64,000 bases of DNA, taken from assembly GCA_002943765.1 (NCBI GenBank), contig PQWQ01000001.1, forward strand, positions 2,949,501 to 3,013,500, in the 5' to 3' direction. The position numbers and the translations under genes are program-made. The stretch's first letter is position 1. The number at the start of each line of letters is the position of its first letter. The notes under the pieces are model-generated. The model was given only the letters and a program-made list of their open reading frames with translations. It made no database searches and was not told the origin of the DNA. Origin of the DNA: Psoroptes ovis (Eukaryota > Arthropoda > Arachnida > Sarcoptiformes > Psoroptidae). Below, in pieces: positions 33,626-46,289 of this stretch.

Positions 33626-36600
33626 ATCTTTTAATAATTTAATGAATTTAAAAAGTTGTCAGTCACTTTTTGACGGTAAAATTAAAATGTTCTCATTTCA
33701 TTTAGTTTTGATTAATTTACAATTTTTATTTTTTTCTGTTCAATCCAAAAATAAATCAAATATTTTGACGAAGAAAATTTCAATACACATGTAATACAAT
33801 GTGTTTGATGACAAAACATGTATTATAAAATTTTCACAAAGACCAACGACATTCAGACAAAATAAAAACAATTGATAATCGAATATTGATGAAATCAATA
33901 TCAATAATTATTAAATCACTGGTTTCATCTCACTTCGATTGGACAAATTCTCAATAAAATTAAATGATAATGATATGAATTTGAATATATTTTGAATTTT
34001 AAAAAATTAAAAAACTAAATAACTAATTCAAAATTAAATAAATTGCAGCAGCAAAAAAACAAAAAAGAAAGGTTTAAAGGTACTACCATTGATTAGATTT
34101 AAAAGGTACTTTGCTGATTTAATTTCATGTTGAATCAATGTTTGAGAGCATCAATTGAAGAGGGAAAGCGAGAGAGATAGAGAAATGAATGATTGAACGA
34201 TGACAAAATGATTAAAAATTCAAAAAAATCTCGATTCAAAGAGAAATTTCCACTGAAAAAATCAAAAATTTTCTTGAAATCATTTGCTTTTGACTGACTG
34301 GGCTAATGGTATTCGTTTGGTTGTTGGCACACAAACACTTTCACTGACACATTGACGACGATTTGTGGCACATGTGGATGTAATTTGAATGAATCGATGA
34401 CTGAATGAATTTTGGAAATTTTAGTTTTTTGTTTTTTTTTTGTTTTCATTTTGCCTTGAAATTTTTTTTTTGCTTCATTCATCACTTTAACCTGTACCAC
34501 TGCCAAGTTTGGTAACGTAGCTGTCTTGTCGTCGTAATCGGTTGCTAGCCGCTTGTTGTGCTGCTCATGCCACTACTACGTTTTTTTTTCATTTTCATTT
34601 TCAAAATTCTTAGAATTCAAAATACTGAAATGGAGTAGCGGCAAAGGATACTGATAGGAGTATCAATAACCGATTTATTTGTTTTTTCTTTTTTTCTTTG
34701 AATTTTACAAATGAGAATAAGGAGAAAAGAAGAGATGCAAAGGCGTCCATCAATTGACGACGTCGACGATGATGATGATGATAACGTTTTCTCCTCATTC
34801 TCTGTGTCTCTCTCTTTGCTTTGATATCACAAGGACACTCGATCAATGTGTCTGTTTGTAAGAACTGGAGCCGGTCGAATTGTTTCTTTTTTTACTTCGT
34901 TTCGCCATTGAACACAAATGGCTGCATGGCGTCAATATTCTGGAAGTTCAAAAGGTAAAATAGCAACAGAAAGCAAGGAAGTGGCATAGAAATTCGAAAG
35001 AATTTTTTTGTCGAAAAAAAAATCTCGATATTAGTAGCACTAAAATAAAAGGAGAGAGAGAGAATCGAATGTCGCAAAGACATTTAGAAAAAATGAAAAA
35101 AAGCAAAAGAAAAATGATCGAAAGTACTTCGAACCAACTTGTAGGTGTGGGTGTATTTTCTTGATTTTTAAATTTCAATTAATTGGTTGGGGGTGTTTAT
35201 ACTTTAATTTTCCATTTATTTGATGGAAAATCATGTCAAAATTTAATTCTGAAGAAGCGAGACATCAATTTTCATTGCAAATAAGGGGGAGTAATAAAAT
35301 CGAATCATAAATCAATGATTTGAATGGATGGAAAAAATTCCATCCAATCCCCCCCTTTTAATCATATATGTTTCATTATAATCATTTAAAAATCCTCACA
35401 TTAATTCAAAATTGATCAAAAATACCATTGCCGCAGTCGCAGCCATCCTCATCCTCGTAATCGTCACAATCTTTTAATCGTCTGTACTTGTCTGCCATAA
35501 TGGTTTAACAAAGGATAACTTTTTCAAAAACAACAAACTTTGAAATCAGAAAAATTGAAAATATTGGCCGCATACATTTTAGCGTCAATGGCTCTCTGTT
35601 TCTTTCTTGATAATAATAAATATTTAACTTTTATCAATAGAAAGTTTTATTATTTGTATGCTGTGTATGTTTAATGATATCTCTGTAGTCGTACGTTGGC
35701 CTTCATTTTCACTTTTTTTTTTATTTTTATTTTTTAACTTTAGATTGAATGAACAAAGCAGCAGCAGCAGTAATGACAGCAAACAGCAAAATTATAAATA
35801 AATAACTTGAAAACAAGTGAATATGACGAATGAATAAATAAATGGCAAAACAACAACAACAACAACGACAGTGTTTCATATAGAAATCAGTAGAAAATGC
35901 AAAAAAAATCATTGATATTATCATTTGTGATTGTGTGTTACCATGTAAATGTGTTTGTCTGTGTCTAAACGGTGGTGGTGGTGGTGTTTGTCCTGATTGC
36001 TTACATTTTCAATACACACCACAATAAGCACAAAGACAAAGGATAATGATAATTATAATTGATAATATTATTCATTTGATTTTACAAAATATTTTGAAAT
36101 TTTTGTAATGATCAAACTTGTTTTTATTTAATTTATTCATTTATATGGATAACGATATCAATATTTGGATAATATATGAATGATGATTTTATTTTCTGAA
36201 TCTATCAATTATCATGATTCAATTGAAGATTCTTAACAATCTTGGAATTGAGATTTCGATTGGAAAATCTTCAAGATCTTTGAGTTGAATCTTCGATTCA
36301 ACATAATGTACATCAATGTGTAATTAGATCGATGAAAAACCAAATATCCAATACATTATCGATGACCATGAATGAATATAAAAAGGATTGAAAATCATGC
36401 ATAGCCTTTGACATTTAAAGATTTTAGACTCGGATTTCCTGCTGCTGTTTGTGTATGTATAAATGAAAAATAGTTCAAGTTTGAATGTTTTTATAGACAC
36501 ACACAGATTCATTGTCTGCAGATGTTTTTTTGTATTTTAGTTTTCATTTTTCCTCTGATCAACTAAAAATAACCCTTTCAATAGACACACACATACAACA

Positions 36601-37375
36601 AAAATTGAATTGTTAAAATGTTAAAAGTCAAAACATTTATAATGTTAAATCAAAGAATTAAATTCAGAATTCTTTGATTTTTCATTTTGTGAATTTCTAT
36701 GAATTTTCAATGAATTTTAAATGATATTTTTCTTCCCATTCTGTTTTCATTGTCCAAGGTTTTTAATGATCAAATCAGAATTTCATTTTTTTTAATATAC
36801 TTCATATTTTTCATTTATTCAATCATTCATCATGATTTTGAAACAAAATTCTTTCAGACCGAATATATTTGCGTGCTATGGCCAATGTGCAGAGCCGTAG
36901 GTCCACATGTACCATGTACACCCATGCACACATACATGTACATATGTGTAAACGTTTGTAAACTGCAGATTTTTTTTCGATCAGAATTACTGATGGATAA
37001 TAACGATACACTTCAATGAATTAAATGGCCAGAATTTTTTTCAGATTTTCAAGGACAACGAAAAAAATTGTGATTGTGGAATCGTCTTTTAGTATTCCGA
37101 GAAGAGAATGTGTACAGATTCTCATACAGAATTAACAAAAGCAAATCAACCAAACGAATCAAAGCCCGAAATGAGAATTCAATGCTATGTAATCAAAGAA
37201 TACCGAAAAATTGGTCGATTCCAAATTCATTTTTCAGATCGAAATTATATAACCGAGAATCATTTATTTTTCTTTTTCCATGAAATACATTTTCAATGCC
37301 ATTCTTTTTGGAGAAAATTCTTTGCATCTATTTTTGTGTATTTTAGCACCCAAAAGTGTTTACCATGTGCTTATA
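33587..37375. other. Non-coding region upstream of the pol frame
   Basis: AT-rich DNA is interrupted by a less AT-rich stretch at about 34300-35500, with GA-rich and CGTCG-containing segments that could be an upstream EcR promoter or leader exon (inference). No coding exon was recognised. Short frames at 34303-34506 and 37108-37395 have no family match. Confidence 0.45.
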
Positions 37376-38305
37376 TTAGGTCGGCAACTAAGTAACTGCC
37401 GATTTTTTGATGAAAAGTCAAAGACTATTTTTTATGGTACAAAATAACTTTATCATGTAATGTATTGCCCATTTTGATCAATGACCTTTTGCCATCTTCA
37501 GAGCACCATCATAATCCCATGTTCATAAAACATCTTGTTTTTATGAGCCAAAAACTGAATCAGGTGCCATTTGACATCATCATTATTTTTGAATTTTTTA
37601 CATTCAAAGAGTTGAGCAAAGATGATAACAAAGAGTGATCAGATGGTTCAAGGTCAGGACTGTATGATGGATGAGACAAAACATCCCAACCAAGGTTCAA
37701 TAATTTTTGATGAGTGGTCAAAAGTCTATGCAAATTTGCATTGACAAATTGCATTGCTTTTTTTGTTATGGAATACAGCACTTTCTCGATATGTTAATCC
37801 AAACCGCTTTTGAACATATCCAAGTTGTTTCAAATGATCATCAACACATGCATTTGATCCATGAAGTTTTTCTGCAATATCAAGCGTGATAGTGTGACGA
37901 TCCGATTCGATTATCGTATTGATTATGGTGTCATCAACTTTGACACCTTTTAGTGAAATATCACCAGAACGAAATGTGACAAACCAATTTTAACTCTATC
38001 ATTTTTTAGCGATTGATCCTCATAAACATTACATGAATTTTTATGAGCTTGTGACGCGTCTTCATCTTTGTGGAAATGAAAAAGCAAAATATCACGAAAA
38101 TTCTCCTTTTGAATTCCCGTTTCTCAACGAATGTCAAACAAAAACTACAGAGCCGATCAAAAAAATTTTTTTTGCTAATTGACAACTGATTAGTCATCTA
38201 TCGAATGACAACATGCGTTTGTCATTTGAACAACTCCTTATAGTCCAAAAATGCAACTAAAGCGGTCTATGATTGAAATCGGCAGTTTTTTAGTTGCCCA
38301 CCTAA
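37376..38305 (-). mobile_element. Internally deleted mariner-type transposon
   Basis: Terminal inverted repeats of 30 bp match at 27 positions: both ends begin TTAGGT and share GGCAACTAA and AACTGCCGATTT. The element is flanked by TA at 37374-37375 and 38306-38307, the duplication typical of Tc1/mariner. At 930 bp it is shorter than the usual 1.3 kb. It carries transposase remnants on the minus strand and is a non-autonomous fossil. Confidence 0.93.
37560..38200 (-). pseudogene. Degenerate mariner transposase
   Basis: On the minus strand the N-terminal helix-turn-helix part is visible at about 38130-37800, with FRSGD, DIAEKL and LKQLGY motifs, but it needs a frame change near 37985. The C-terminal catalytic signature HPSYSPDLEPSDH survives at about 37638-37673, including the third acidic residue. 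Sequence between LKQLGY and this block is missing, removing the first and probably second catalytic Asp. It cannot encode an active enzyme. Confidence 0.88.
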
Positions 38306-39975
38306 TATTTAAAATTTGTGAATGTTTCAATAGGTTTTCAGGTCAAGTTTTTTTTCTTGCTGCTTTTCTCTGTCTCTGTTCATTCATTCCATTCATTCAT
38401 TGTATGTATTACTGAGTTACTATGAAATGAAAAAAAAATAACCTAAAAAAATAAAAAAAAATTTCATTTAAAACAAAATTGATGCCATCATTGATATGAT
38501 TATGTGTGATTTATAAATGTGTTTAACATTCATATATATTGAATGTATAAATCAAATATTTAAATACAAATAAATCAATAAATTTATGAATGATAATGCT
38601 ATATACAAATGCGTGTATGATGCTATATATTCATGTATAAATGATGAAAAATATATTCATTTTGTTTATTTATAATTTAAATTTCTTCTTTAAACATTTT
38701 AGAAAAATAACACACTATGAATTGATAACATATATTAACCCTTTACCCTCGCATTTTTTCTATATTTTTATAAATATTTGATTTGTATATTCTCATATTT
38801 ATTTATTCATTCATTCATCTATTTTTTTGAAAATTTTCTTTCATACATTTACCTTCATTATTATTATTATTATTATCAAATATTAATAAAATTGTACAAT
38901 CGTATTAATCCAATTCGAATTTCGTAAATTTAAAGTTTTCTTTTCCAAGAATTTTTCAATTTCATTTTCATTCATTCATCTCTGAATTCGCTATTTTCAT
39001 TCAAAATTATTATTATGATCATTTTATTTTATTTTTTCTTCAAAAAGAGAATAATAATGTACAATAACCCTTTCGTTAATTTATTCTTATTTATATCCAT
39101 GTTTATTTTAGGAAATAAATGATGGATGAGTTTTATTATAAAAATAATAAAAATATGAGAAAATTTTTTAGTTTAAAAATAAATTGTTTGTTTTATTGTT
39201 TTTTAAAAGTAAAAATACACACAGATTTGTTGTTTGCTTGGTTGGTTGTTGGTTATGAGTGAACAAAAAATCTAAATTCAAGTGGGGGCGGTGGCAGTGG
39301 TGTTCGCTATTGGTGAATGATTTTTTTTTGAGCTAAAAAATGAAAGTAATGATGAGGTAAAAAAAATTTCCCTATCAGGTAGGTGTTTGTTGCTTTGTTT
39401 GTATTTTTTAAATGACAGAGCTCAAAATCAACAATCATTAGCCATCAACCACCACCATCATCGATTACAATCGCAACCCACACACGATTATTGCCAATTG
39501 CAACTGCGAATGTATGAATGAATATGAATCGATTGATATTCATTTGAATGACAACAACAACATCAACAACCTTTTGTTTAACTTTTCTTCTCGATGCTAA
39601 ATCGACAGATGCAACATGTAGGTATATTGCAAGATTTGAAAAAAGCCATTTTCATCTGCCACAGGTAACGTATTCATTACGTTCATTTTGTAGTTTGTCA
39701 TAATTTCGTGGTTTTCGAAATAATTTTCAAGGTTAAGGGCATGATGAAATAATTGATTGAAAACAATTCTTCTCTCTCATTCATTTTTGATAATTTTTTC
39801 AAAGAATCTTTCAATTGTAAAAGGGTTATAAAATTTCCGTTGTAAAATCAATTGTAATCTGTTTGATTGAATGGGTTCCGGGAAACTCATTACATTCAAT
39901 CATACATTTGTCAAATCAAATCGATGAATGTCGGCCAAAAACACATTTAAATTTGATAATGAAAAAATAATATTG

Positions 39976-40013
39976 ACATATATTTATTGATAAAATTATC
40001 AATAAATATATGT
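39976..40013. repeat. 38-bp perfect palindrome
   Basis: Arms of 18 nt (ACATATATTTATTGATAA and its exact complement) flank a 2-nt AA loop. It could extrude as a cruciform or fold tightly as RNA. No element boundary or duplication was seen around it. Confidence 0.85.
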
Positions 40014-40238
40014 TCATACGACACATATTTTTTTCTGATAAATTTCCGATAATTCATTGTTGTATTTGGATCGAAATGTTTTCATTTCAAAAACATAAAA
40101 TTACACCTGGTTAACCACCGGCTAAATCTACTACCTTTGATCAAAGGTCAGTGTTATACACATGTGATTGTCATTGAAAGTGTTTTCAAATTTTCATTCT
40201 TTGTTTGCAAAGATAAATATTTAAATAAAGATCTTCGA

Positions 40239-40258
40239 TGACCTCGGTCATTAGGTCA
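40239..40258 (+). promoter_or_regulatory. Composite nuclear-receptor half-site cluster
   Basis: TGACCT is followed directly by CGGTCA, two bases, then AGGTCA, giving an everted pair overlapping a DR2-like pair. Another AGGTCA lies at 40145-40150. Binding is purely hypothetical, although the window encodes EcR. Confidence 0.2.
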
Positions 40259-41058
40259 AATGATGAATGAATGTAAAAATGGACCTGCTACATTTATGCT
40301 GCCACCAAAGGTGCTGGTGTGTTCGGTGTTAGAGTGTACGGTCCAAAATAGAAACCTCAAAAACATCTTTGTTCCCATGGATTTTTCAAAATTATTGGTC
40401 TTTGAACATCCATATGATGAATATATTCGATCAATTGATTGTTTGTTTTGCTGTGGCCAAACAAATGCATAAACCGATGTGCAAGTGTTAGTGTGTTTGA
40501 GAAAATTTGAAAATTTCAAGGACTTTACGGAAAATTTTTGCTTTATTTTTTTGTGTCCATTGAAAATGTAAGCAAATCTTTCTTTGAAACAATTTCTTAT
40601 CCGAAATTTTCTTATTCACATTTTCATTATCCCTTGTTTTATAATATATGTGTCTGACATAATAGTAAATATGAAGCAAAAATTGAATAAATAAATGAAT
40701 TGAAAGTGAAAACCAAACCTTAAAATTTATGTTTTTTTTTACTTCTTTCTTCCTATGCAAAGAAATCTGTGAAAATTCAACAAAATTGAATTCAGTCTGA
40801 AATCAGTCTCTCAGGAGAAAGGCCAAATGTTTTCTCCAGTTTTTTTTAGCCAATATTATGTACGTTGCCATTGGGGAAACGTTCGGATCAACACATGACC
40901 AGAATGACTAACTGATGGTGATAATAGTGAAAATAATAATGAACGACAAAGTTAAATTGTTTTTTCTGAAGAAATTTCCTGAGAAAAAAATTGTATGAAT
41001 ATTTTATATTCAATATATGCATAAGAAAAATGCATCATGGTCAAGGTTATGCATCATG

Positions 41059-41078
41059 CACACACACACACACACACA
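41059..41078. repeat. CA dinucleotide microsatellite
   Basis: Ten uninterrupted CA units are present in non-coding DNA. Confidence 0.9.
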
Positions 41079-44000
41079 TTTTATTACATTATTATCACAT
41101 TTGTTGGCATTTTTATTTCATTATGATCGCCATAACAAAGCCGAATAGATGGTGGATGTTTATTAATATATGAATCATTGTATTGTGTTACATTTTAGTA
41201 TGTTTGTTTGTTTCAATTATGAAACATTCAAGCCAACAATTCAGTAAAAAACAAAACAATGTTTCGAGGAAAAACCTTGAAATGAATTTTTGAAATGAAA
41301 TGAATTGGTTTTCATAAGAAAATTAAATGGTTAAATTCGTTATAAATAAGCCTACAAGTACAAACACATGCAAATACACATGATTTGACAAGGTCCAAAG
41401 GAAATTGTACAAATATTAATGTATTTCTGTGCTTGGTTTATTACAAATTAATTTCAATTTATTATCCTGTTTCTTTTTAGCTGTTTATTTCAATGAACAT
41501 TTGATTTTTGATATTTTTTTCATTTTCAAAAACATCGAAGATTAAAAGATTAAATTTTAAATTTAAACTTTTTTTTTTGATAAAAAAAATCACAAAAAAT
41601 CCTTGAGTTGTAAATTAATTGGACCGTAAGGGTTTAAAATCATCTGTCTTTTCGTGAACCAGTGTTAGACTTTCTCAAATGTCGATTGTTCAGAGTGTTT
41701 CCCTGATGTGTATCGATTGACCTAAATATCCTATGAATATCGTATAAATGATGGATCAAGTGTATACCCGAAATTTGGCCAAAATATTTCCTCGGAATCA
41801 ATCTCGATTGAATTGAAAATACATTGGATTTATTTTCACAATAACTGATGATAATTTTTGTTACCATTGGTGATAAGACAAAAAAATGAGATAATTTTTT
41901 GATATTCTAAGGTTTCAAATAATAATATTTACATTTATTTATTATTAAATTGTGATATATTTTGGATTAGATTGTTATGAATTACACTAAATTAGCTTGC
42001 AACATCATTGATACCTGAAACTGTAGATATTTTTTGCAAATACGTAAATAAATGGTCTTACGAATGAATCGATAATAAACAATCACAAGACAAATAAATA
42101 CAACATTATTTATTCAATTTGTGTTACATTGTATCAAATAGAAAATATTTATCAATTATTAATTCATTTAAAATTACTGCAGTATAATATATTGACTTAT
42201 ACATAAATTAATACAAATAAATCAATATCTGATAAGTATCTTGGATATTATCAATTCATTCATTGAATTTGAATTAAGAATAATTGTATTAATAATAAGC
42301 ATGATGATGATGAAGATAAAAGTTCAAGAATAAATTAAATAAATAAATATAAATAAAGACCTTGGACCTAAAGTATATTTGGTATGTATTTGTTCAAATA
42401 TACAAATAAATGTGTACAAAAAATACACCAGAGACTTCTAATATATATCAAAGTGATTCAATATCAAAATGACAGATGGTTTAATTCTATTCGAATTTAT
42501 ATATCTGTTTAATAATAAAACCGATATATATGCAGAACAAGGACAAATGAACAAACACAGAGAGATAAAATTGAAAATGTCGCGTCTACATTTGTATATA
42601 TAAATATTCATCACTGTATTTCAATGAATAATTATCTTCGGCTACCGTATTTTATAAGTTTATTCGAATTTTATTTCCATCAGGTTAAGGAAAACTGTTT
42701 TTGTTTTCTTTACCTTTATTTCTATTTCAATGAATGATACGAAAAGAAAGCGAAATTCAATTGAATTTTTTTTTTTCATTTGAAGGACATTTAAATACAT
42801 TCATTGTACATATGATTCAAAAAATTTTCTTTTACTTATTTATGGAACATTTGGACCTTTAAAAGAAAAAATAAGAGAAACGTTTTTTTCCCTATTTTTT
42901 GATTTCAAGAAATTTTATGATCTATTTTTACCCCGCATTTACATTTATTCTCATTGTAAAGCGATATAATCATTGTGTTTAACCTTCTTAACAATATTGA
43001 TTGATTGATTGAATGAATGAATTAATATATGTGTGATACACATAAGAAATTGTCTATATTTTTGCATACGACATATATTTTGAATTTATAATATATTTCT
43101 ATTCAAAATAATTATTTGATAATCATTCCAAGTGAACTACCGTTTTTTACACAGTGATTCAAGTCTTATAAAATTTTGAGATATTACATTTTCATTGATT
43201 TTTGTCTTACTTTTTTCTTTCATTCATTTTTCATTCATTGATCACTTTTTTGAATGAAAAGGAAGGAAGAAGTTTGACAGAGTGAAAATGACAATGAATT
43301 TGTATTGAAATGTAAGTAAATCACTATTTTTAGACATTCACAGACAATTTTTTACAAATTTCACACACACACAAACCATTATTACATATAATGGAAAGTA
43401 ATAATAATAATGGGAACGAAAAATTGCTGTAGATCACCAGGTAATTGGAACAAAGTGAAAGTGAACAAATAATAATAATTCAAATAATGATAAAGATAAT
43501 ATGGCATAGAAAATGAATGCAAAGTACAAAATGTTAAATGTTCCAGGAACACACAAATTTATTTATAAAAATACATATGGACCATTAGTCTAATAATGAT
43601 AATGGAACATTGTGATAATAATAATGAGTGGAAATGACCACAATTTTCATTATTTTTTTCTCGCGTTTTTGTTCAATCATTTGTGTGTGTGTGTGTTATG
43701 GTCAATTTAAAATTAATGGTATTTCACGGGCATATATTTCCGTCTGATAACATTATCAATGTTTTTTATTTTTTTTATTAAATGGAAAATTACCTGTGAA
43801 CATTTAAATTGATGATTCACAATGTCATTTTTTGGATTTACAAATTTTCAAATTAATTTTCGAACTTGAATGTCTTCACCCAACAAGAATGATAATAACA
43901 ATGCTTCTTGAATTGATTTGAATTGAATTGAAACGAACTAATCAATCATAAACTCCATAAATCAAATGAATTTTTTCTGAATGAATAATTGATTAATCGT

Positions 44001-44652
44001 TTCGAATCATTGATTCATTCATTGATATTGAAAAATTATCAATAGTTATCATTCATAGTATTTGAGCAATTTGCATAGACAATTATTATTGATAGATTTG
44101 TTCAAGTAATTCAAGGTTAAATCATAGAACTTTCAAGTTTTTCACAGACATACATCGAATGCATTTTAAATATTTTTTGTTTTTTCTCATTAGTTTTCAA
44201 TGTTCTAAGAAATAATTAAACCTTGAATTGATTTTTTTTGTTCTTCAAAATCGATATCAATTCATATGAAAATAATTCAAATATGAATTTGTGAAATGAA
44301 AAAAACTTTCAAAAAATTTAATTCAACTTTGAATAATTAGAATTTGAATGTATGAATCTATTTAATACAAATACAATTTGCATAGAATTTAAATCAAATG
44401 TTTCCAAGAAAAATCAATTTTTTGGCAAAAAAAAATATTATCTTCCGCAGACTTTTTCAAGAATCGATCCACAAAAAACGATTTGTCTTCGGAATAAAAC
44501 ATGATAATTTGAATCATTATACAAATCGTTGAAAATCATTAATAATTTGGTGAAGTTTTGTAAAAATTTTCGTGAAAAAATTTTCAAAAATTCGATTCTG
44601 AATCGATAAAACTCATCGATTCACAAATCATTCTGCCGTATTGACACGTGGA

Positions 44653-44667
44653 ATTTCGTCAGTATAA
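44653..44667 (+). repeat. Target-site duplication, left copy
   Basis: ATTTCGTCAGTATAA is repeated exactly at 45173-45187 and brackets the non-LTR fragment. Confidence 0.88.
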
Positions 44668-45172
44668 TAATAATAATAAATCTTTATTTTGGTGCTCTGC
44701 CTTGGCATTTGCACCGTGATATAAATGAATAAAATAAAAATGAATTGTAGAATAATTAAAAATATTTGAAAATTACAGTATTGATTAAATGTGTGTTAGT
44801 AATATAGAATGTGTTTGTTAGATGTTAGATGTTGTGTACAGTGAAGGTATGTGCTAGTGTAATTGAATGCGTGAGTGATGAGAAAATGATGGTTTGCTGG
44901 GAGATGAATTTGGATGATGATGATGTTGATGAGGAATTGTTGATAGATTTTTTTTTTTTTTTTCACATGTGCTGTGATTTCCTCCAGTAATCTTTCGCAG
45001 CGTCGCAGAATATGTGATAGTTTGACCTGCTTGCCATCATTTCTCCTAAACTGGAAAAACTCCGGCTCACTAAGTCGTACGTCTCACAATCCAGTAGGAC
45101 GTGTTCAGGATCCTGTACAGATTGACCACAATCGCACAGAGGTGATTCTTTTATCTTTCTTCTATGCAGATT
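44668..45172 (-). mobile_element. 5'-truncated non-LTR retrotransposon
   Basis: The insert is 505 bp between exact 15-bp direct repeats. On the minus strand it runs from a fragment of the ORF2 C-terminus (45172) through a 3' UTR to AATAAA and a short TTA repeat tail at 44680-44668. Truncation at the 5' end, a simple-repeat 3' tail and a long duplication are the hallmarks of target-primed reverse transcription. The clade (Jockey/I-like) is not certain. Confidence 0.9.
44963..45172 (-). pseudogene. ORF2 C-terminal fragment of a non-LTR retrotransposon
   Basis: About 70 codons remain open to a TGA at 44965-44963. They include CDCGQSVQDPEHVLLDC, the C-terminal CxC...H....C zinc-knuckle found after the RT domain in Jockey, I and related elements. 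The reverse transcriptase and endonuclease are absent through 5' truncation, so the copy was inactive at insertion. The frame remains intact, suggesting a recent event. Confidence 0.85.
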
Positions 45173-45187
45173 ATTTCGTCAGTATAA
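45173..45187 (+). repeat. Target-site duplication, right copy
   Basis: Exact copy of 44653-44667. Confidence 0.88.
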
Positions 45188-46100
45188 AAAGTATTTCTCA
45201 ATTGAAAGTCATTAGATTTACAAGTTTTTTTTAAAAAAAGATTTTAGTGAATGAATAAATGAAACGATGAATGAATGAACGAATCCTTGATTTGTCATCA
45301 TTCATTCATTCATTTTATTCAAAAAAAACTGACCATAATTATGTTTTTTTATTCATTCAAATATTCCTCAACAACAATAATAATCATCAACATTGACCTT
45401 GATAATGAAAATAGCCATCAACATCATCATCATCAATGACAATAATAATTCATTGTCATTCTAAATTCAATGATGATTGAATCAAGTTTATCAAAATTGA
45501 ATTGAATTTTGTTGCCTCTCTCTCTCTTTTCAAATATTATTTCAATTCAATGATATTTAGATATTTTTTCCCCTAAATTTTGTCTTTTGTATTGTTTCTC
45601 CACCCTTTTATTTTATTCAATTGTTGATAATTGAAAACAATAACCCTTTCATGATAATAGTAATGGTGATGATTTAAAGATGACCAGTATACATGATGAT
45701 ATATGGGATGAAATTTTGAAATTCAAAGGATAATATTTTCCTGCATTATTTCATAGATTTTCATCATTTCTTTTCCTGCATATTTACAGTGTTTCATTAT
45801 TAATATTTCGAAATTTTATTATCATCATCAACCATTTATTATTACACAAGTGAATACATTAAAATACATTATTTCAAGTATTCAGAAAAAAAAAGAAAAA
45901 AAGAAAACGAAATTTAACCACGTGTATCATATACATGTATAAATTATCATCAATGATTTGAACGATGATTGCGATGATGATGATGATGATGACCTTCGAA
46001 TACATATATTTTCAAATACTTTCAACCGAATAATAATGAAATTATACAATGGAAATAATTATTAATGAATTGATAAATGAATTGAAGAATGAATGAATGA
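45188..46100. other. Non-coding spacer between two mobile elements
   Basis: AT-rich DNA with ATTC/ATGA short tandem motifs; no gene recognised. Confidence 0.5.
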
Positions 46101-46289
46101 TCATAACCCAGTGATTCCCAAACTTTTTGGGGCCATCGCCCACTTTCACAAAAAAAATATTCTTCATCGTCCCCCCCTAAGAAATCACCATTGCCCAATA
46201 ATGTGCCAATGGACCATTATCGCCCACCTGAAGCGCCTAATCGCCCGTGGTGGGCGATATCGCCCAGTTTGGGAATCACTGTCATAACC
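46101..46289. mobile_element. hAT MITE with 8-bp target-site duplications
   Basis: The 173-bp element (46109-46281) has 16-bp perfect terminal inverted repeats, CAGTGATTCCCAAACT, and is flanked by TCATAACC at 46101-46108 and 46282-46289. Length of duplication and CAGTG ends define the hAT superfamily, and the end sequence resembles Charlie-type hATs. The interior has GGGCGAT repeats and is GC-richer than the surroundings. No transposase is encoded, so it depends on a family member elsewhere. Confidence 0.95.

Larger units (their letters stand above)
38306..44652. other. Gene-poor region with simple repeats
   Basis: The stretch is AT-rich, with a CA run at 41059-41078, a long palindrome at 39976-40013 and several nuclear-receptor half-sites near 40140-40260. 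Short frames at 40260-40472 (plus) and 41640-41867 (minus) are not recognised. I see no supported gene. Confidence 0.5.

Noticed and set aside
40239..40258. Ecdysone response element (inverted AGGTCA repeat with 1-nt spacer)
   Set aside because: The half-sites are everted and direct, not the IR1 arrangement expected for EcR/USP, and no gene is near. It is kept only as a low-confidence feature.
41640..41867. Possible retroelement fragment on the minus strand
   Set aside because: The 75-codon frame has no RT, endonuclease or zinc-knuckle motif and no flanking duplication was found.
46093..46287. 64-codon plus-strand frame
   Set aside because: It lies almost entirely within the hAT MITE and has no protein similarity.
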